A DNA stretch of 64,000 bases from Trema orientale (Eukaryota > Streptophyta > Magnoliopsida > Rosales > Cannabaceae). The notes beneath the pieces are model-generated. The model had not been told where the DNA came from. It worked only from the letters and a program-made list of their open reading frames with translations, and searched no databases. Location of the stretch: positions 147,336-211,335 of the forward strand of contig JXTC01000239.1 of NCBI GenBank assembly GCA_002914845.1, read 5' to 3'. Below, piece by piece: positions 35,707 to 47,698 of the stretch. The position numbers were made by a program, and so were the translations under genes. Each line of letters begins with the position of its first letter. Positions within the stretch are counted from its first letter, which is position 1.

Positions 35707-38700
35707 TTAGTAATCAGGCAGCATTCTCTTCCAAAACCAGTGCTTTCTCCACAAGAAAGTCATCTCTTCAATGGGAACCCCTTTAGTTTCAGGCAAGAAG
35801 ACATAGACAAAGATGGTCATCACGGTGATCCACCCTGCAAAGAAGAGGAATATCCCAAACTTGAAGGCGCAAAGGAGAGAGAGGAAAGACTGGGCTATGA
35901 CGAACGTGAAGAACAAGTTCACTGCCACTGTAATGCTCTGTCCGGCTGACCTCGTCTCCAGTGGGAAAATCTCACTTGGTATGGTCCAACCAAGTGGGCC
36001 CCACGACCACCCAAAGGCCAAGACGAAGAGACAAATCACGGTCACAACCAGTATGGAGTAGCCCTTTGAGAGTACCTGGTTGTCACCGAACTTGACTCCC
36101 AAGATTATGGCCACTATGACCTGTTTTCACATTCCAAAGAAAGTGGTCAAATATGGTACTTTTTCTTGTCTTGTAATTTTAATGGCTACAGAATTGAGAA
36201 AAACTGGATAAAACCCAATTTTTAGATATGTGATTGGGAGACTTCGTTTAACATGGAGATGGGATTTAGAGGTGTCCATTTGACCATTTCCACGTGAAGA
36301 ACCATGGAAGTGTTGAGAAATGGTCAATTTAATCTGAGTATAGAGTTCTGTACTTCTTCCTCTTTAACTCCCAAAAACCCAAAAACGACAAGATAATATA
36401 AAACGACAACAAACGTATTGATGACAGCAAAGATCAAAGAACGAACGACAGTGACTGGTAGTGGAAAGCCGTTGAATTGAAAAACGACAAGGAGATGGAA
36501 AAGGACAATAGTCATATCATATATATATATCGATATAGAAACAGTATAAAAACGACAACAGCATCAGAAAACAATAATGTCTCCAAAAAAAAAAAAACCG
36601 ACAGCAAAATATAATTATAAAAATGCTAACTTTGGTAATTACCTGACATACGATCATCTGAATTCCGCCACTAATGAGCAGAGCCCTCCGGCCCAGGCGA
36701 TCCACCGTGGCCATCGAAATCAACGTGGAGGAAGCCAGAACGGCGCCCGTGATGGCCGAAGCGTACAGGGAGGCGTCGCCCCCGAAACCCATGGTCTGAA
36801 ACAAGACGGGGGCATAGAAGAGGATGGAGTTGATCCCGGTGAGGATCTGGAAGGCGGGCAGGAAGATGGCCATCACCAGCTGGGGCCGGTTCCTCCTCTC
36901 CAGGATGTTCCTGAACGGGCTCTCCGCCTCCACCGAGTTGGCGATGTCGCTGGCGTCCACTATGTCCTGGAACTCGGCGTCGACGTCCTCCGTCCCCCTG
37001 ATCCTCTCCAGCACCCTCCGCCCTCTGTCCTTGCGTCTCCGCTCCACCAGGCTGTTGGGCGTCTCGGGGAGGAAGATGCCCCCCACCGTCATCAGCAGCG
37101 CCGGGACCGCCGCCAGCCCCAGCGAGACCCTCCACCCCCAGTCGCCGAGCCTCTGCGTCCCGTAGTTGACCATGTTTGCCGTGAAGATTCCCAGCGTGGT
37201 TGCCAGCTGGAACATCATGTTCAAGCCTCCCCGGAGATGGGCCGGCGCCATTTCCGAGAGGTAGAGCGGAACCGCCTTTCGGAGAAAGGAAAGTGGTTAG
37301 AAGGAATATTATATCATCATGGAAACGTTTTCAATGCATCCCGAGCATGATAAATTCACGGATTCATGTATGTATGATAATTTGGAATCTCTTTTTTTTT
37401 TTTTTTTTTTCTGAGCATGATAAATTCACCATGTTTTAGATGATATGAAACATGATAAGTTTATGATCCAAGTACTACATGTAAATTTTTGATGATAGTT
37501 GGAAAAAATGATTTAAGGAATGGGATTGTATTCTGGCCATGTGATAGATTCATGATTCAAGTTTTCGTACTTTTAATGTGATAATTTGAAAATGTGAAAT
37601 AATAAGGAATTACACAATATAAATATAAACTAGTAATGATAGTACTTAGTTGGCAATTGAGTTCTAACTGGGAGTTGCTAAGAGTCAAATACTTTTGGGG
37701 GTAGGGGTGTTAAATTAACTGCATTTTGTGGTCCCGAATTTTGTTGACCCGAACTTTTATTTGTGGGGATGGCTACGGTAGGGGCGTCCCTACGTAGGGT
37801 CATGCCTTAATTATCGTTGGATGGGAATCTGTGGGGAATAACGGGAATATGTGGAGAATCTATTTATATACAGATTCCCATCCAACGGCGAATAGACAGG
37901 GCCCTACGTAGGGGCGCCCCTACTGTAGACGCGCCCTTTATTTGTATCATATAACCCCTCTCTTTTTTTTTCCTTTTTTTTTTTTTTTGAGAGAAGTATT
38001 ATATAACTCCTTCAACTTTGGTTTATCATTATATTATTTCTACTCCTTAAACTTTAAGTTGTGTCACACTATCCTTCCGAAAATCCTCAATCAAAGAGAA
38101 AGATTGAATCACAAAACTATGAAGTTAGAACATGATGATGATTAAAAAATAAAAAAATAAAAAATAAATAAAAATAAAAGTGACTGAATTATGTTTTCAT
38201 TGACTTTGTAGTAGTAGTTTTTTTTTTCCTTTCTTAAAACAATGTAGGGTCTTATAAAAAAATAATCAAATTTTGGATCTATTTTTCAAATATTATAGCA
38301 AAATGACCGGTATATCAGTAAAAACACCATGTGTAAAATGTTATATTTCTGGTATAAAAATTTATTTATTGAGTACGTACACTAAAACATATATAAAAAT
38401 TATTTAGTCATTTTTCTATAAGACCATTCAGCTATAAAAAGAGAAAAATGGACCATTTACTATTATCAAGTGAAAAAAGTGGACATCCACCAAAATTTCT
38501 CAACAAAATGTACTTATGCTCTCTTAACTTTCACATTATTTCTAGTTTGGTCTTTATCAAATATGGTATATATTCTGGAATTAGTTTTTTTTGTAGTATT
38601 ATTTGTCCCTCTTCATATTTTGATACTTATATTTACGGGACACAAAATAGTACTAAAACAATGCTCATAACTATACATCTTTTCAAATGTAAATTTCTTT

Positions 38701-40029
38701 TTCTTTTTCTTTTTTTTTTCCTTTTTCGGTAGTTTTGGAGCAAAATAGAATACCTGATTTCCAAACCCAATTCCAACACCAAGCAGGATCCTTCCCAGTA
38801 TAAGCATTGCAATATTGACTGCTAAGGCATTTAGAACAGCTCCAACAAAGAAGCTGATCCCACCGCAGATTATGCTAGCTCGCCTTCCGTAGCTTCTTGT
38901 GACCGGAGAGGCTGCTAGCGACGCCACCAAACCGGCGAGGTAGAGAGAGGAAGTGAATGCTGCAAGGTCTTGATTGTTGTACTTGCAGTAGTTGTTTTCA
39001 TGAGCTGACTTCTTGTTTTTGTACACTGCTTTGAAAAAGTGATCAAGAAATCCATCCATTGATGTAACTCCTCCTGTAAGAAGTAAAAGCTTTTATGATG
39101 ACTTCTATAGCAAGACGTTTCTTTCATCCTTACCCCAATTGAGAAAGCAATCCTTGGTTGTGACTTGTAACTAGCCAATTATATCATTAGGGGATGGCTA
39201 CGGTAGGGGCGTCCTACGTAGGGTCATGCCTTAATTATCGTTGGATAGGAATCTGTGAGGAATAACGGGAATCTGTGGAGAATCTATTTATATACAGATT
39301 CACATCCAACGGGGCCCTACGTAGGGGCGCTCCTACTGTAGACGCGCCCATATCATTATTATGTTCTGTTTCTATAAATTAAATGTAACCGGGCTTTTCA
39401 TACCATTCTCATAATTAGTCTAATTAGCATTTTCCTCTTATGCATCAGATTACAGAATTTTGAAACACTACTAAGTTACATTATTGTATTTCAAGTTAAG
39501 AAAGAACATAAACCCATGTTACATATCTACTACTCTACTAATTTTATCAACCATTTGATTATTTTCCTCACAATCATCGATGAGAGGCCTATGTACCCCC
39601 TTTTTTCATTCTAAATCAAATCTTCCATTTTTCAACTCCTCTGCTTTCGTAATCGAAAAAAGACGAAAAGGGTCTCTCTGATTCACTTTACTTGTCCGAA
39701 ATAGACTCGTTCCCTTTGAATTTTCATGATACCAGAACTTTACACGCCTAACTTTTCTCTCCTTTGACTCCCAAACAAAAAAAGTTCCATCCTTTTGCTA
39801 ATAAAACCAGATCAATATACAAAGAGAAGACTATATTCATTATTTTCTCTGATTAATTTCTCATTAAAAGCCTTAATTACTTGCCTGAAATTCCAATATC
39901 ATAGCCGAATATTGACCCTCCAATGGCCGCAACAACACAGGCGATGATAACATAGGAGGTGACCTTTCCTTTGTACTCCCCTGCTCTCTCGATGGCCATT
40001 CCACCCGGCGCGAGAGACCCACCTGCCAT
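35707..40029 (-). CDS. STP7: STP7-like monosaccharide/H+ symporter, four exons
   Basis: Exons on the minus strand: 40029-39885, 39073-38754, 37275-36643 and 36120-35707, giving 503 residues ending in LPDY. The family norm is about 500-520. It is a 12-helix plasma-membrane sugar-proton symporter of the major facilitator superfamily. Visible marks: N-terminus [10 protein letters not shown], first helix with [10 protein letters not shown], loop motifs YGRRAS and [43 protein letters not shown], and PETKG near the end. The two cysteines that form the STP lid disulphide are present (NYCKYN in exon 2, LLCAFKFG in exon 4). Identity to Arabidopsis STP7 is high from memory, so the subfamily call is fairly firm. 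Intron 1 has a GC donor (CAG|GCAAGT at 39884-39879) that alone restores the ISGGVTS frame; introns 2 and 3 are GT-AG. Exon 3 is strikingly GC-rich. Introns 1 and 2 each hold a related MITE. All four exons are open. Confidence 0.93.
37765..37936. mobile_element. Mutator-type MITE in intron 2 of the STP7-like gene
   Basis: A 172-bp element flanked by a perfect 9-bp duplication tttatttgt (37756-37764 and 37937-37945). Its ends are inverted repeats of about 35 bp: ggggatggctacggtagggg at the left and the complement of its near match at the right. A 9-bp target duplication is the Mutator superfamily mark. No coding capacity. Confidence 0.9.
39190..39349. mobile_element. Mutator-type MITE in intron 1 of the STP7-like gene
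   Basis: A 160-bp second copy of the element at 37765-37936, same orientation, about 90% identical apart from a 12-bp deletion near its right end. It is flanked by its own perfect 9-bp duplication atatcatta (39181-39189 and 39350-39358), so it is an independent insertion, not part of a gene duplication. Confidence 0.9.
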
Positions 40030-40343
40030 TTTTGACACCTTGGCTTCTTCTTCCTCTCAAACTTCACCAATCTTCGAGTTTCGAAACCGGGTTTGTTTTG
40101 GATTGGTGAGGCTCTAAGCTATGGAGTTTTCTTCTTTTTGTTAGTTAATTTACAGTTGACTAAAGAGAAAAAGAGAGAGAAAAAAATCCCACTTGGGAAT
40201 TGAAAACAATATATTTGAATCCATAACTGGGAAGAGAAGGAGAAGATGTTAAACGTATAGCAAAAAAAAAGAATGTAAATTGGAATAGCTTGGAAGGAGG
40301 AAATGAGTAACGCAAACAAAGGGGTAGAGGTTTATTTTATTTG

Positions 40344-40353
40344 CTATTTATAG
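40344..40353 (-). promoter_or_regulatory. TATA box of the STP7-like gene
   Basis: The minus strand reads CTATAAATAG, a near-perfect plant TATA box, about 315 bp before the start codon. A transcription start near 40315 and a leader of about 285 bp would follow. This is inferred from position and consensus only. Confidence 0.55.
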
Positions 40354-40380
40354 GCTGTCATTCTCATTTGGCACACCGGA

Positions 40381-42640
40381 TAAGGACATCCATTTTTTTA
40401 TTTATTTATTTTGTATTTATCTAATTCTATTTAATTTCAAGCTCATCAAATTAATATGAAAAAAAAGGACAAAAATATATATTTGTAATAAAAATCCCAT
40501 TTTAGTTGGTTCTTTTGCCATTTGTTTGCCACATACTTAGAGTAACAAAAGGTAGGAAAATGTCTGTCATGAAACAAAATATATTACTTCTCAAAAAATT
40601 GTTAGTATCTGAATAAAGATAAAGTTTCCAAATTAAGCATGTATTTAATGCCAATTGGATATATGCAATTTTTTTCTCTGAATTTACCTTTCTTTTTCAC
40701 GATCATGGATGAAGTGTACGGTCTAAATGAATGACTGAGATTCAGATCTTCCCTACCCAAAATACAGAATTAATAGACACAAAATTAGTGGTAAGAGAAA
40801 GGGACCCTATTCACTATGAGCCTTTAAGAAAAATCAGTTGTCTTTTTCTTGAAGTGAAATCTCTAATTTGCTTTTGTGTATAGTGTAACCTTTTCTATGT
40901 GTTTGCTTCTTATTTCAATAAGATTCTCAAAGTTGTCTTTTTCTCTAGTTAAAAGTCCACATGTTAACGCCTCAATTGCAGCTCATCGGTTCATGAAAAG
41001 AGAAATGTATATATTTACAAATTATATGTTTTTTAATGGTCAGATACCCTTTGGTAAACCACTTATATTGCTATAACTATTAAGAGATAATTAGATATAT
41101 CTTTTTGCGCAACACTCAAAAGATGTGACCTCTAAATGTTGCGAGATTGGTAGTTTGCATTTATGATGATGATGATGATGATACTAATAATAATAAAGAT
41201 AGTTTTCTTTGTTTTAAGGGTGAGTGGTGGTTGCTAAAAAAGTTGGGATTGGGCAAAAATATAGATAATATTATTGAAGTAAGCAAACTTTTAGGTTTGT
41301 TGTACTTGTAGATGAAATTCGGGAGTCAAAAGTGGTTTCCTTGTGGTTGATAACTGATAAACTGAGGTCATTTGGATATAATTTGAACCAATTACGATAA
41401 GTGCAAGTGAAAGTGAAAGACTAAAAAAAAAAAAAGATTTTTTTTAATAAGAAACTATAGTATATCCACTAAATTGATTCCTTAATAATGAGTCAAATAC
41501 AAATTCATAATTCAAAACACATTCAAAGGAATCACAAATTGGTATAAATTATTAGAAGCTGGTGTACGTAGTTCTGAAATTATGGCAGTTTTTCCTAGTG
41601 TATTCTAATTTTATCAAAAATAAAAGTCAAAGAGATAGGATGGTGACTCAAAATCAATATGATCTCGACAAAGTATATGGATAACTCACGAAGTGGATTA
41701 CTAAATATATCCCAATTACTTTTGGGGAAGGATTTCGAAACCAAAACCTTTTCAAGGTGAATGATTAGCCTTATCATCTCACAAGTATATGCACATATAT
41801 ATTACCTTCTTTTGCTTGGCTAACTAACTATGCTGCTTTTTCTCAAAATAGTAATAATAAAACGTGTACATATTTCAACTAATAGCATTGTTACTGAAAA
41901 ATGCTTGCAATTTTACAATGATTAAGGGGGAAATGATTGACATTAGGGAATTCGTGTTTGGGATTTCTCGCTATCGATAAATGCCACACATCTTACATCA
42001 TGTGGTCCACCTCATAAACCCACTATTAAACGGATATGTTATATTATTTGATTAATCTATCATACATATGTAACACAGTTGGCTACAGATTTTTGGGCAA
42101 CTTGATTGGTATCTTGAAATTTGAAGTGCTGGGTTGTGAGTTTATGGACCTCATATTGCTCTGTCCATGTGTCTATTAATATTGTATATTTAATTTAGCT
42201 AAAGTTCGGGGTTCAAGTTGCCCATGGACCGGAAAATTGGGTTAATGAGAAGGGATATATAATAAAGGAAAAATATATTATAGAGTTTTATTTTCTAAAC
42301 AATTCCATTTGTTGAGTGTCACAACTTACTACTTCCACGAGCTCTATTATTTGGGTCTTCAGAGAAGAAAAGGAAAAAGGCTTTCTTTAATATCTCCAGT
42401 GGGATATCCTGGGTAGCGAGATGCCACTTTTTGTGAAAAGTGAGATTAATGATTCTATTTTGGATGGCAGCTTTCTTTTTGCATAAAGTTCTCCATATGT
42501 TTAGTTGTCTATTATTAGAACTCGCAAAGGAATTGAAAAGAAACACACCTGAAAGTGAAGCTAAATAGGGGTTAATGGAATGAGAAAATTTTATCCAAGC
42601 AGGGAAAAAAAAAGAGAAAATTTTCTTGGTGCATCAATAT
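40381..42640. other. Intergenic DNA
   Basis: AT-rich. It contains a (GAT)n microsatellite near 41164-41180. A minus-strand open stretch at 42319-42560, with acceptor-like and donor-like borders, resembles an exon but has no recognisable domain. A second unrecognised minus-strand open stretch lies at 43307-43500. I do not call a gene. Confidence 0.35.
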
Positions 42641-42644
42641 TCTT

Positions 42645-43270
42645 CATTTGACATGGGGTAATTTAAGTAATGCATAATATATATCCTTTTTTGAGCAATA
42701 TTTTAAGCACTAAGAGTGAACTATATACGCTAATAGTAATAGATGTATGTGAGACTCACTATAAAATTTATATATAAATCATATAATTATTTTAATGTAT
42801 GGTACTTGACACCACATATGCTCTTTTGACATTTCTTTTACTACCAAATACTCTTTTGTAAGGTAAAAATTCACAATTACATAGTTCTATGTACTTCTAT
42901 TTTTTACTCCTAGTTGAAAAAAGCACCTGAAAAATCTTTTTACCAACCTGGACTGTAAAATATTAATGAAAAAATGTTGTTATATGTCTATAGTACTCTT
43001 TGTTTGACATAGCGTAATCTATGTAAATTTTACTTAATATCTCCTTTTTTTAACAATAATAAAGGGCACCTGGTGAAATATACACCAATAAAAGTGTGAG
43101 ACTGTGGGTGGGTGCTACTTGGCACCATATATGCCTAACACTTTTTGTACTGCCAAATACTTTTTTTGTAAAGTGAAAATTCAAAATTACATAGTTCTTC
43201 TCCTAGTCTTAAAAAAACACCTGAAAAACCTTTTTACCGACCTGGGTCCTGAATGCGAAATGTAAAAGAA
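42645..43270. repeat. Diverged tandem duplication
   Basis: About 42645-43005 and 43006-43270 share the same order of motifs: caccatatatgc, tgccaaatact, gtgaaaattca, acatagttct, ctttttacc. A third partial copy lies at about 47785-47850 beyond the solo LTR. The function is unknown. Confidence 0.6.
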
Positions 43271-43747
43271 ACCCATTACAAAATGTTGCGGTACACATGT
43301 GATAATTTAGTGGAATATTGACCACTTTATCAACTCTGAGACTGCTTTTGGAATTTGGATGCTACCACTTTCAAAAATAGGCAACTTCTTAGATATAGCA
43401 AAAAGAAAGAGGATGCTGCTTCTTGCCTTTAAAGCTTCATGAGCTTCCATTAGTCTTCTGGCAAGTATCTCTTTTCTTTTTCTTGCCAACTTCAAACATT
43501 CTATTTTTAATCTTTTCCCAAATGCTTTAGGCTATTAATTCAATGGGGTCAGAGATAGTTAGCTGACAGACTGGTTGTCAATATATGATAGGAGTAAGAG
43601 TACTAGTGTCTGATATTTTATGCCGTTTTTCTTCATTGTTTTACAGATTCTGCTAAAACATCAAGGAAAAGAACAATAATACTATTTTTTATAGTGCCAT
43701 AATGGTAAGGCTAAGGAAAACAATGTGGGATATACTTTTACTTTTTA

Positions 43748-44102
43748 GGGATATTATCATTCTTATACCTTATATTTTTATACTCTGTTCAAATTATATT
43801 TTGTATTTTGGTTATTATCAATATTGACTCTTAGATTTGAAATCTGTTATAAATTTATATCTGACACCAATTTAGATCAGTTAATTTACTAAGATATTGT
43901 TTAAAAAATTGAAAATAAATTATAGAAAACCTGATCTGAGAATGAGTTTATTAAATCATCTTGGTAAATTAACTGCTCTAAATTGGTGTCAGGGTATAAA
44001 TTTAGAATAGATTTTAAATCTAAGGGTGTTGATAATAACTAAAATACAATATATAAATTGAACAAAGTGTCAAAATATAAGGTATAAAAGTGATACTATC
44101 CC
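43748..44102. mobile_element. Fold-back Mutator-type MITE
   Basis: A 355-bp element with inverted arms of about 135 bp (roughly 85% matched) around a centre of about 80 bp. The ends read gggatattatc and gatactatccc. A perfect 9-bp duplication tacttttta flanks it (43739-43747 and 44103-44111). It has no coding capacity. It is unrelated in sequence to the MITE pair in the STP7-like gene. Confidence 0.9.
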
Positions 44103-44552
44103 TACTTTTTATAGGTTGTTTTGGTTGCAATCAAAATGTGTCACATGGGTGATAAAAATCTTAGAGTCTGTATCACATCAAAATAGTACTACGTCTCATT
44201 TTACAACTCGTGTTTTGAACTCAAAGCTAAATAATGTAGTAACTATACAGTTTCTTCACTAGTCACTTTTACTTTTGTCAATTGAGAACACAATGTAATT
44301 TATGAACCGGTACTCTCATGTAAGGGAGTAATGGCAGAGTCCAAAACCAAAGAGAAATTAGAGTAAATGTCTCTTTTTACACTTCATTTTATAGTAAATA
44401 TTGGTTTTTCTGTTCTTTTACTTTTTATAGGTCAATTGCGGAATATAATCGATTTTTATTTAAGGTTTCCATGGTGAAAAAACACTACAGAACGTAGCAG
44501 AGAGAGAAATATGGTGTGGGAGAGAGATTACGTTACGACTAATTAATTGTCT

Positions 44553-44938
44553 AAGGCTACGTTTGGTAAGAGGGAGTGAGACTAGGTAGGATGGAGAATG
44601 TAAATGAGGGAGAGGAGAGTGATAATCCTCTATTTTGTCTATTTTGTTTGGTAAAAAGATAGAGAGTAAGAAGAATGGAGAATATTTATTCATGAAATTA
44701 CTACAATATCTATTTTATAATTATTTAAATAATTATTTTAGAGGATATATATGCTAATCCCTCTTTTTTTTCTTCATTTCTCTCCAATCCTTCCAAAGTT
44801 GGAAGGATTTTGTGAGCCCAGAGGGAGACTTGCCCCTCCTCTCCCTCCATCTCTCTCTCCTACTAAACAAAGGAAGGTCCACTCCTCTCTCTTCAAACCT
44901 CTCCATCTTTCTACTCATCCCTCCTACCAAATAAAGCC
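44553..44938. mobile_element. Non-autonomous DNA transposon with 9-bp target duplication
   Basis: A 386-bp element between direct repeats taattgtct (44544-44552 and 44939-44947). Its ends are imperfect inverted repeats (aaggctacgtttggtaagag and the complement of ctcctaccaaataaagcc). The superfamily is unclear: the duplication could be read as 8 or 9 bp, so hAT or Mutator. Confidence 0.75.
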
Positions 44939-45243
44939 TAATTGTCTGAGATGTCTAAGATGAAAAACATGAACTTGTTTTTCCTCAAAATAAGGTTAGT
45001 GCCAATATTCCCTTAAAAAATAGTTATTAAGGAGAACTAAACGTGCACGTTCACATCTCGACTCAAAAGGGAATAAAGCACGTTCACACCTCAATGAGAT
45101 TACTCTTGCAATTAATTTGCAGTGTTCTTATTAATATAAAAAATAGGTGCAAATATTCTCTTTTAAGTTGGATATCATCCCCTTTTCAAATTAGTCCGAT
45201 AAGATCGGGTCATGAACCACTGTTAGTAGCCCAACTAGATTTA

Positions 45244-45436
45244 GGGCCCGTTTGGGATAACTTTTACTTCCTGAAGTAAAAGCTCCAGAAGATCTCTTCC
45301 TGTAAAAGCTAGTAGGTCCATGCTTCATTAAAAAGATCTTCTAATTAAAAAAAGATCTTCTGACAATTCATCCAAACACCCCTGAAAGTAACTTTTGGGC
45401 TCCAAAAGATCTTTGGAAGCTATGCCAAACAGGCCC
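45244..45436. mobile_element. Tourist-like (PIF/Harbinger) MITE
   Basis: A 193-bp element with terminal repeats gggcccgtttgg...ccaaacaggccc, flanked by the 3-bp duplication tta (45241-45243 and 45437-45439). Internal inverted modules (gaagtaaaag, aagatcttct) are typical of the group. Confidence 0.8.
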
Positions 45437-45460
45437 TTAGTGCTGAAGTCCAACCGTTTG

Positions 45461-45645
45461 TGTGACAACCTGTACAGAGAAAAAAAAAAGAATTATTCAT
45501 ATTAAATGAATAATATAAGGATAAAAAATTAAGATCATATAACCCTCAATTAATAGTGATTTTTGAGGTTAATTTAGTTATTGAATATTTCTCTCTAAGA
45601 GAGTCTAATAATTTGCTCAGTTTTTCTTATATATACACTATTAAA

Positions 45646-45682
<37 letters not shown>

Positions 45683-47693
45683 GAGACAGCTCTATATAGT
45701 TATGAGAAGAAGAAGAAGAAGATTGCTATTGTTATGGATAATTGAGAGTTATTATCAAGGTATAAACTCTTAACCAATTAAGTTTTATATTTTAATTTGA
45801 TTTCAGGATTGAATTTAAATATCTAAGGTTAGGGTTTTTGAATTGCACATTAATGATTTATAAACTATGGGGATGAATCTAATAGAGGATGAAGTCTATT
45901 GATATTAGGATTCAAGAAAAATAAATTTTGAGTGATTTAGTTGGGTAAATAGAAAGTTACTGATTTTTGAATTTTCGCGTAGGTAGAAAACGCAAAGTGA
46001 TTGCGACTACATTTATAGAAGCTTTCAGTAGTCTGATTGGGTCATATTTGGTGGTTTAAAAGCTTATCGAATTATTTTTCCAACGGTATATAATTCATCA
46101 AAAACTAACGTAAAAATAGAGAGTTATAGCCAATTGAAATGAGTAAACTTTTGGCACTTTGAGTAAAATGTGGCAACGACTTGTCTGACTATATGGGGCC
46201 CACTTATAGACCCCAAAATCATATTCTTGATACTATTAGGACCCTCATTACTTGTAGAATTTATCTCCTAAGTTTGATAATTTTTAGAGATAGGTCAAAA
46301 CTGTTGTAAATCATGGAAAATTGAGATTATTCGGGAAAAGTAGAGTTGACCATAGAAGGTTCATGGATAGCAACTAGTCATTATTCTTAGTGTAATTAGA
46401 GTGTGATTTCAGTGTTTTGATACTTATATGTGGTTTATATGATAATAAATTCTTGAACAATTATATTGGTCATTTTGATTAAATAGGCAAAGTGAACGAG
46501 GTAAGTAATCTTTGATTTTTTCTAGTAGTTTTCATTGTCCAGAAATTTAATATTTTATTGTTTATAATGAACTCATTTTTATGAAGTATTTTCTTAAATA
46601 ATATGATTTCAAGTGAAAATATATATTTTTTGTAAAATAAGTTTATCTATTGAAAGAATATTGTTACACTGAAACAATCACTTTTTCAGAGAAGTATTAT
46701 GAGTTTATTTGATAATTATTTGTACCAAAATATGGATCAAGTATATGAAATTGTTATATATTGAACATTATTATATGAAAATTGTTTAGGAATGATTTTA
46801 GTGATGTGATGAGAAAAGTGAAACTGTTTTGTTACTGTATATGAATGTGTTTTGAATCTCTTTTCAGTGACTATGCAATGTGGACCCATTCCGTAGAGGT
46901 TATATGTGGATAATACGTACTGAATGTGGACCTAGCTACAGGGATTAAATGTAGTAAATGTGGACCTAGCTACTTCGGTCAAATGTAGTAAATATGGACC
47001 TAGCTACAGGGGTTAAGTGTGGTAAATGTAGACCTAGTCACATAGGTTAAGTATGATCATAGTCGCCAAAAACTGTTGAGAATTGCTTTGAAAGTGTTAA
47101 TGATTATTGAATGAGACTGAAATTACAGATTTTGAAAACCTGCTTCCTATTTTTGATTAAATTGATTTTCTAAACAATCTCATTTGATTATCTTGAAAAG
47201 TACTAAACTTTGAAATCAATTTTATTCTGAAAGATATTACTAAACATTTTCAAATGTATATATACTTGATCTAGCTAGGTAAGGTTACTAGTTACTTACA
47301 GGGCTGTCGAGCTCACCTTTTTATTTTTTCCTCTCCAAGTATTAAATAGTGTCAATTAAGAGGTTCACTAAAGAAAAACTTATCTAGATAATTGGAATGC
47401 ATTGGAGTTCACAAGTGAAAGAAGGAAAGTCATTCATTTTTTTTTTTTTTTGGAAAATATAAAGACTAGAAAGGTCAATTAATACAAATTTATTAGATTA
47501 TAGTATGTATTTTATATAGTTAATTTTTAATATTTGGAGACTTAATAGAATTATTTGGTTACACATGATTTATTGGTATTTATTGGAGTTTAATTATTCT
47601 TTATTTTTGTAGATTGTAGATAGATACCTTACATGTTTATAATACTTTACCTTATAGGTATGCAGTGCACGTCTTCGGGAGTAGGGCCTGACA
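45461..47693 (+). mobile_element. Solo LTR, about 2.2 kb
   Basis: Starts TGTGACAACC and ends GGGCCTGACA, with nearly matching 5-bp flanks gtttg (45456-45460) and atttg (47694-47698). There is no open frame, primer site or pol sequence. Size and features such as an internal minisatellite and the late gctcaccttttta stretch fit a Ty3/gypsy LTR left by recombination between two LTRs. Orientation is assigned by the TG...CA order and composition only. Confidence 0.6.
46874..47050. repeat. Minisatellite inside the solo LTR
   Basis: About five imperfect copies of a 36-bp unit containing aatgtggacctagctaca and ggttaaatgta variants. Confidence 0.8.
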
Positions 47694-47698
47694 ATTTG

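Noticed and set aside
36577-37350. 257-codon plus-strand open frame opposite STP7 exon 3
   Set aside because: It is rich in Gly, Arg, His and Asp with no domain, and is the mirror of a GC-rich coding exon. It is a shadow frame.
42319-43500. Two minus-strand open stretches that look like exons
   Set aside because: Splice-like borders are present for the first, but neither protein segment is recognised and no joining frame or start is supported.
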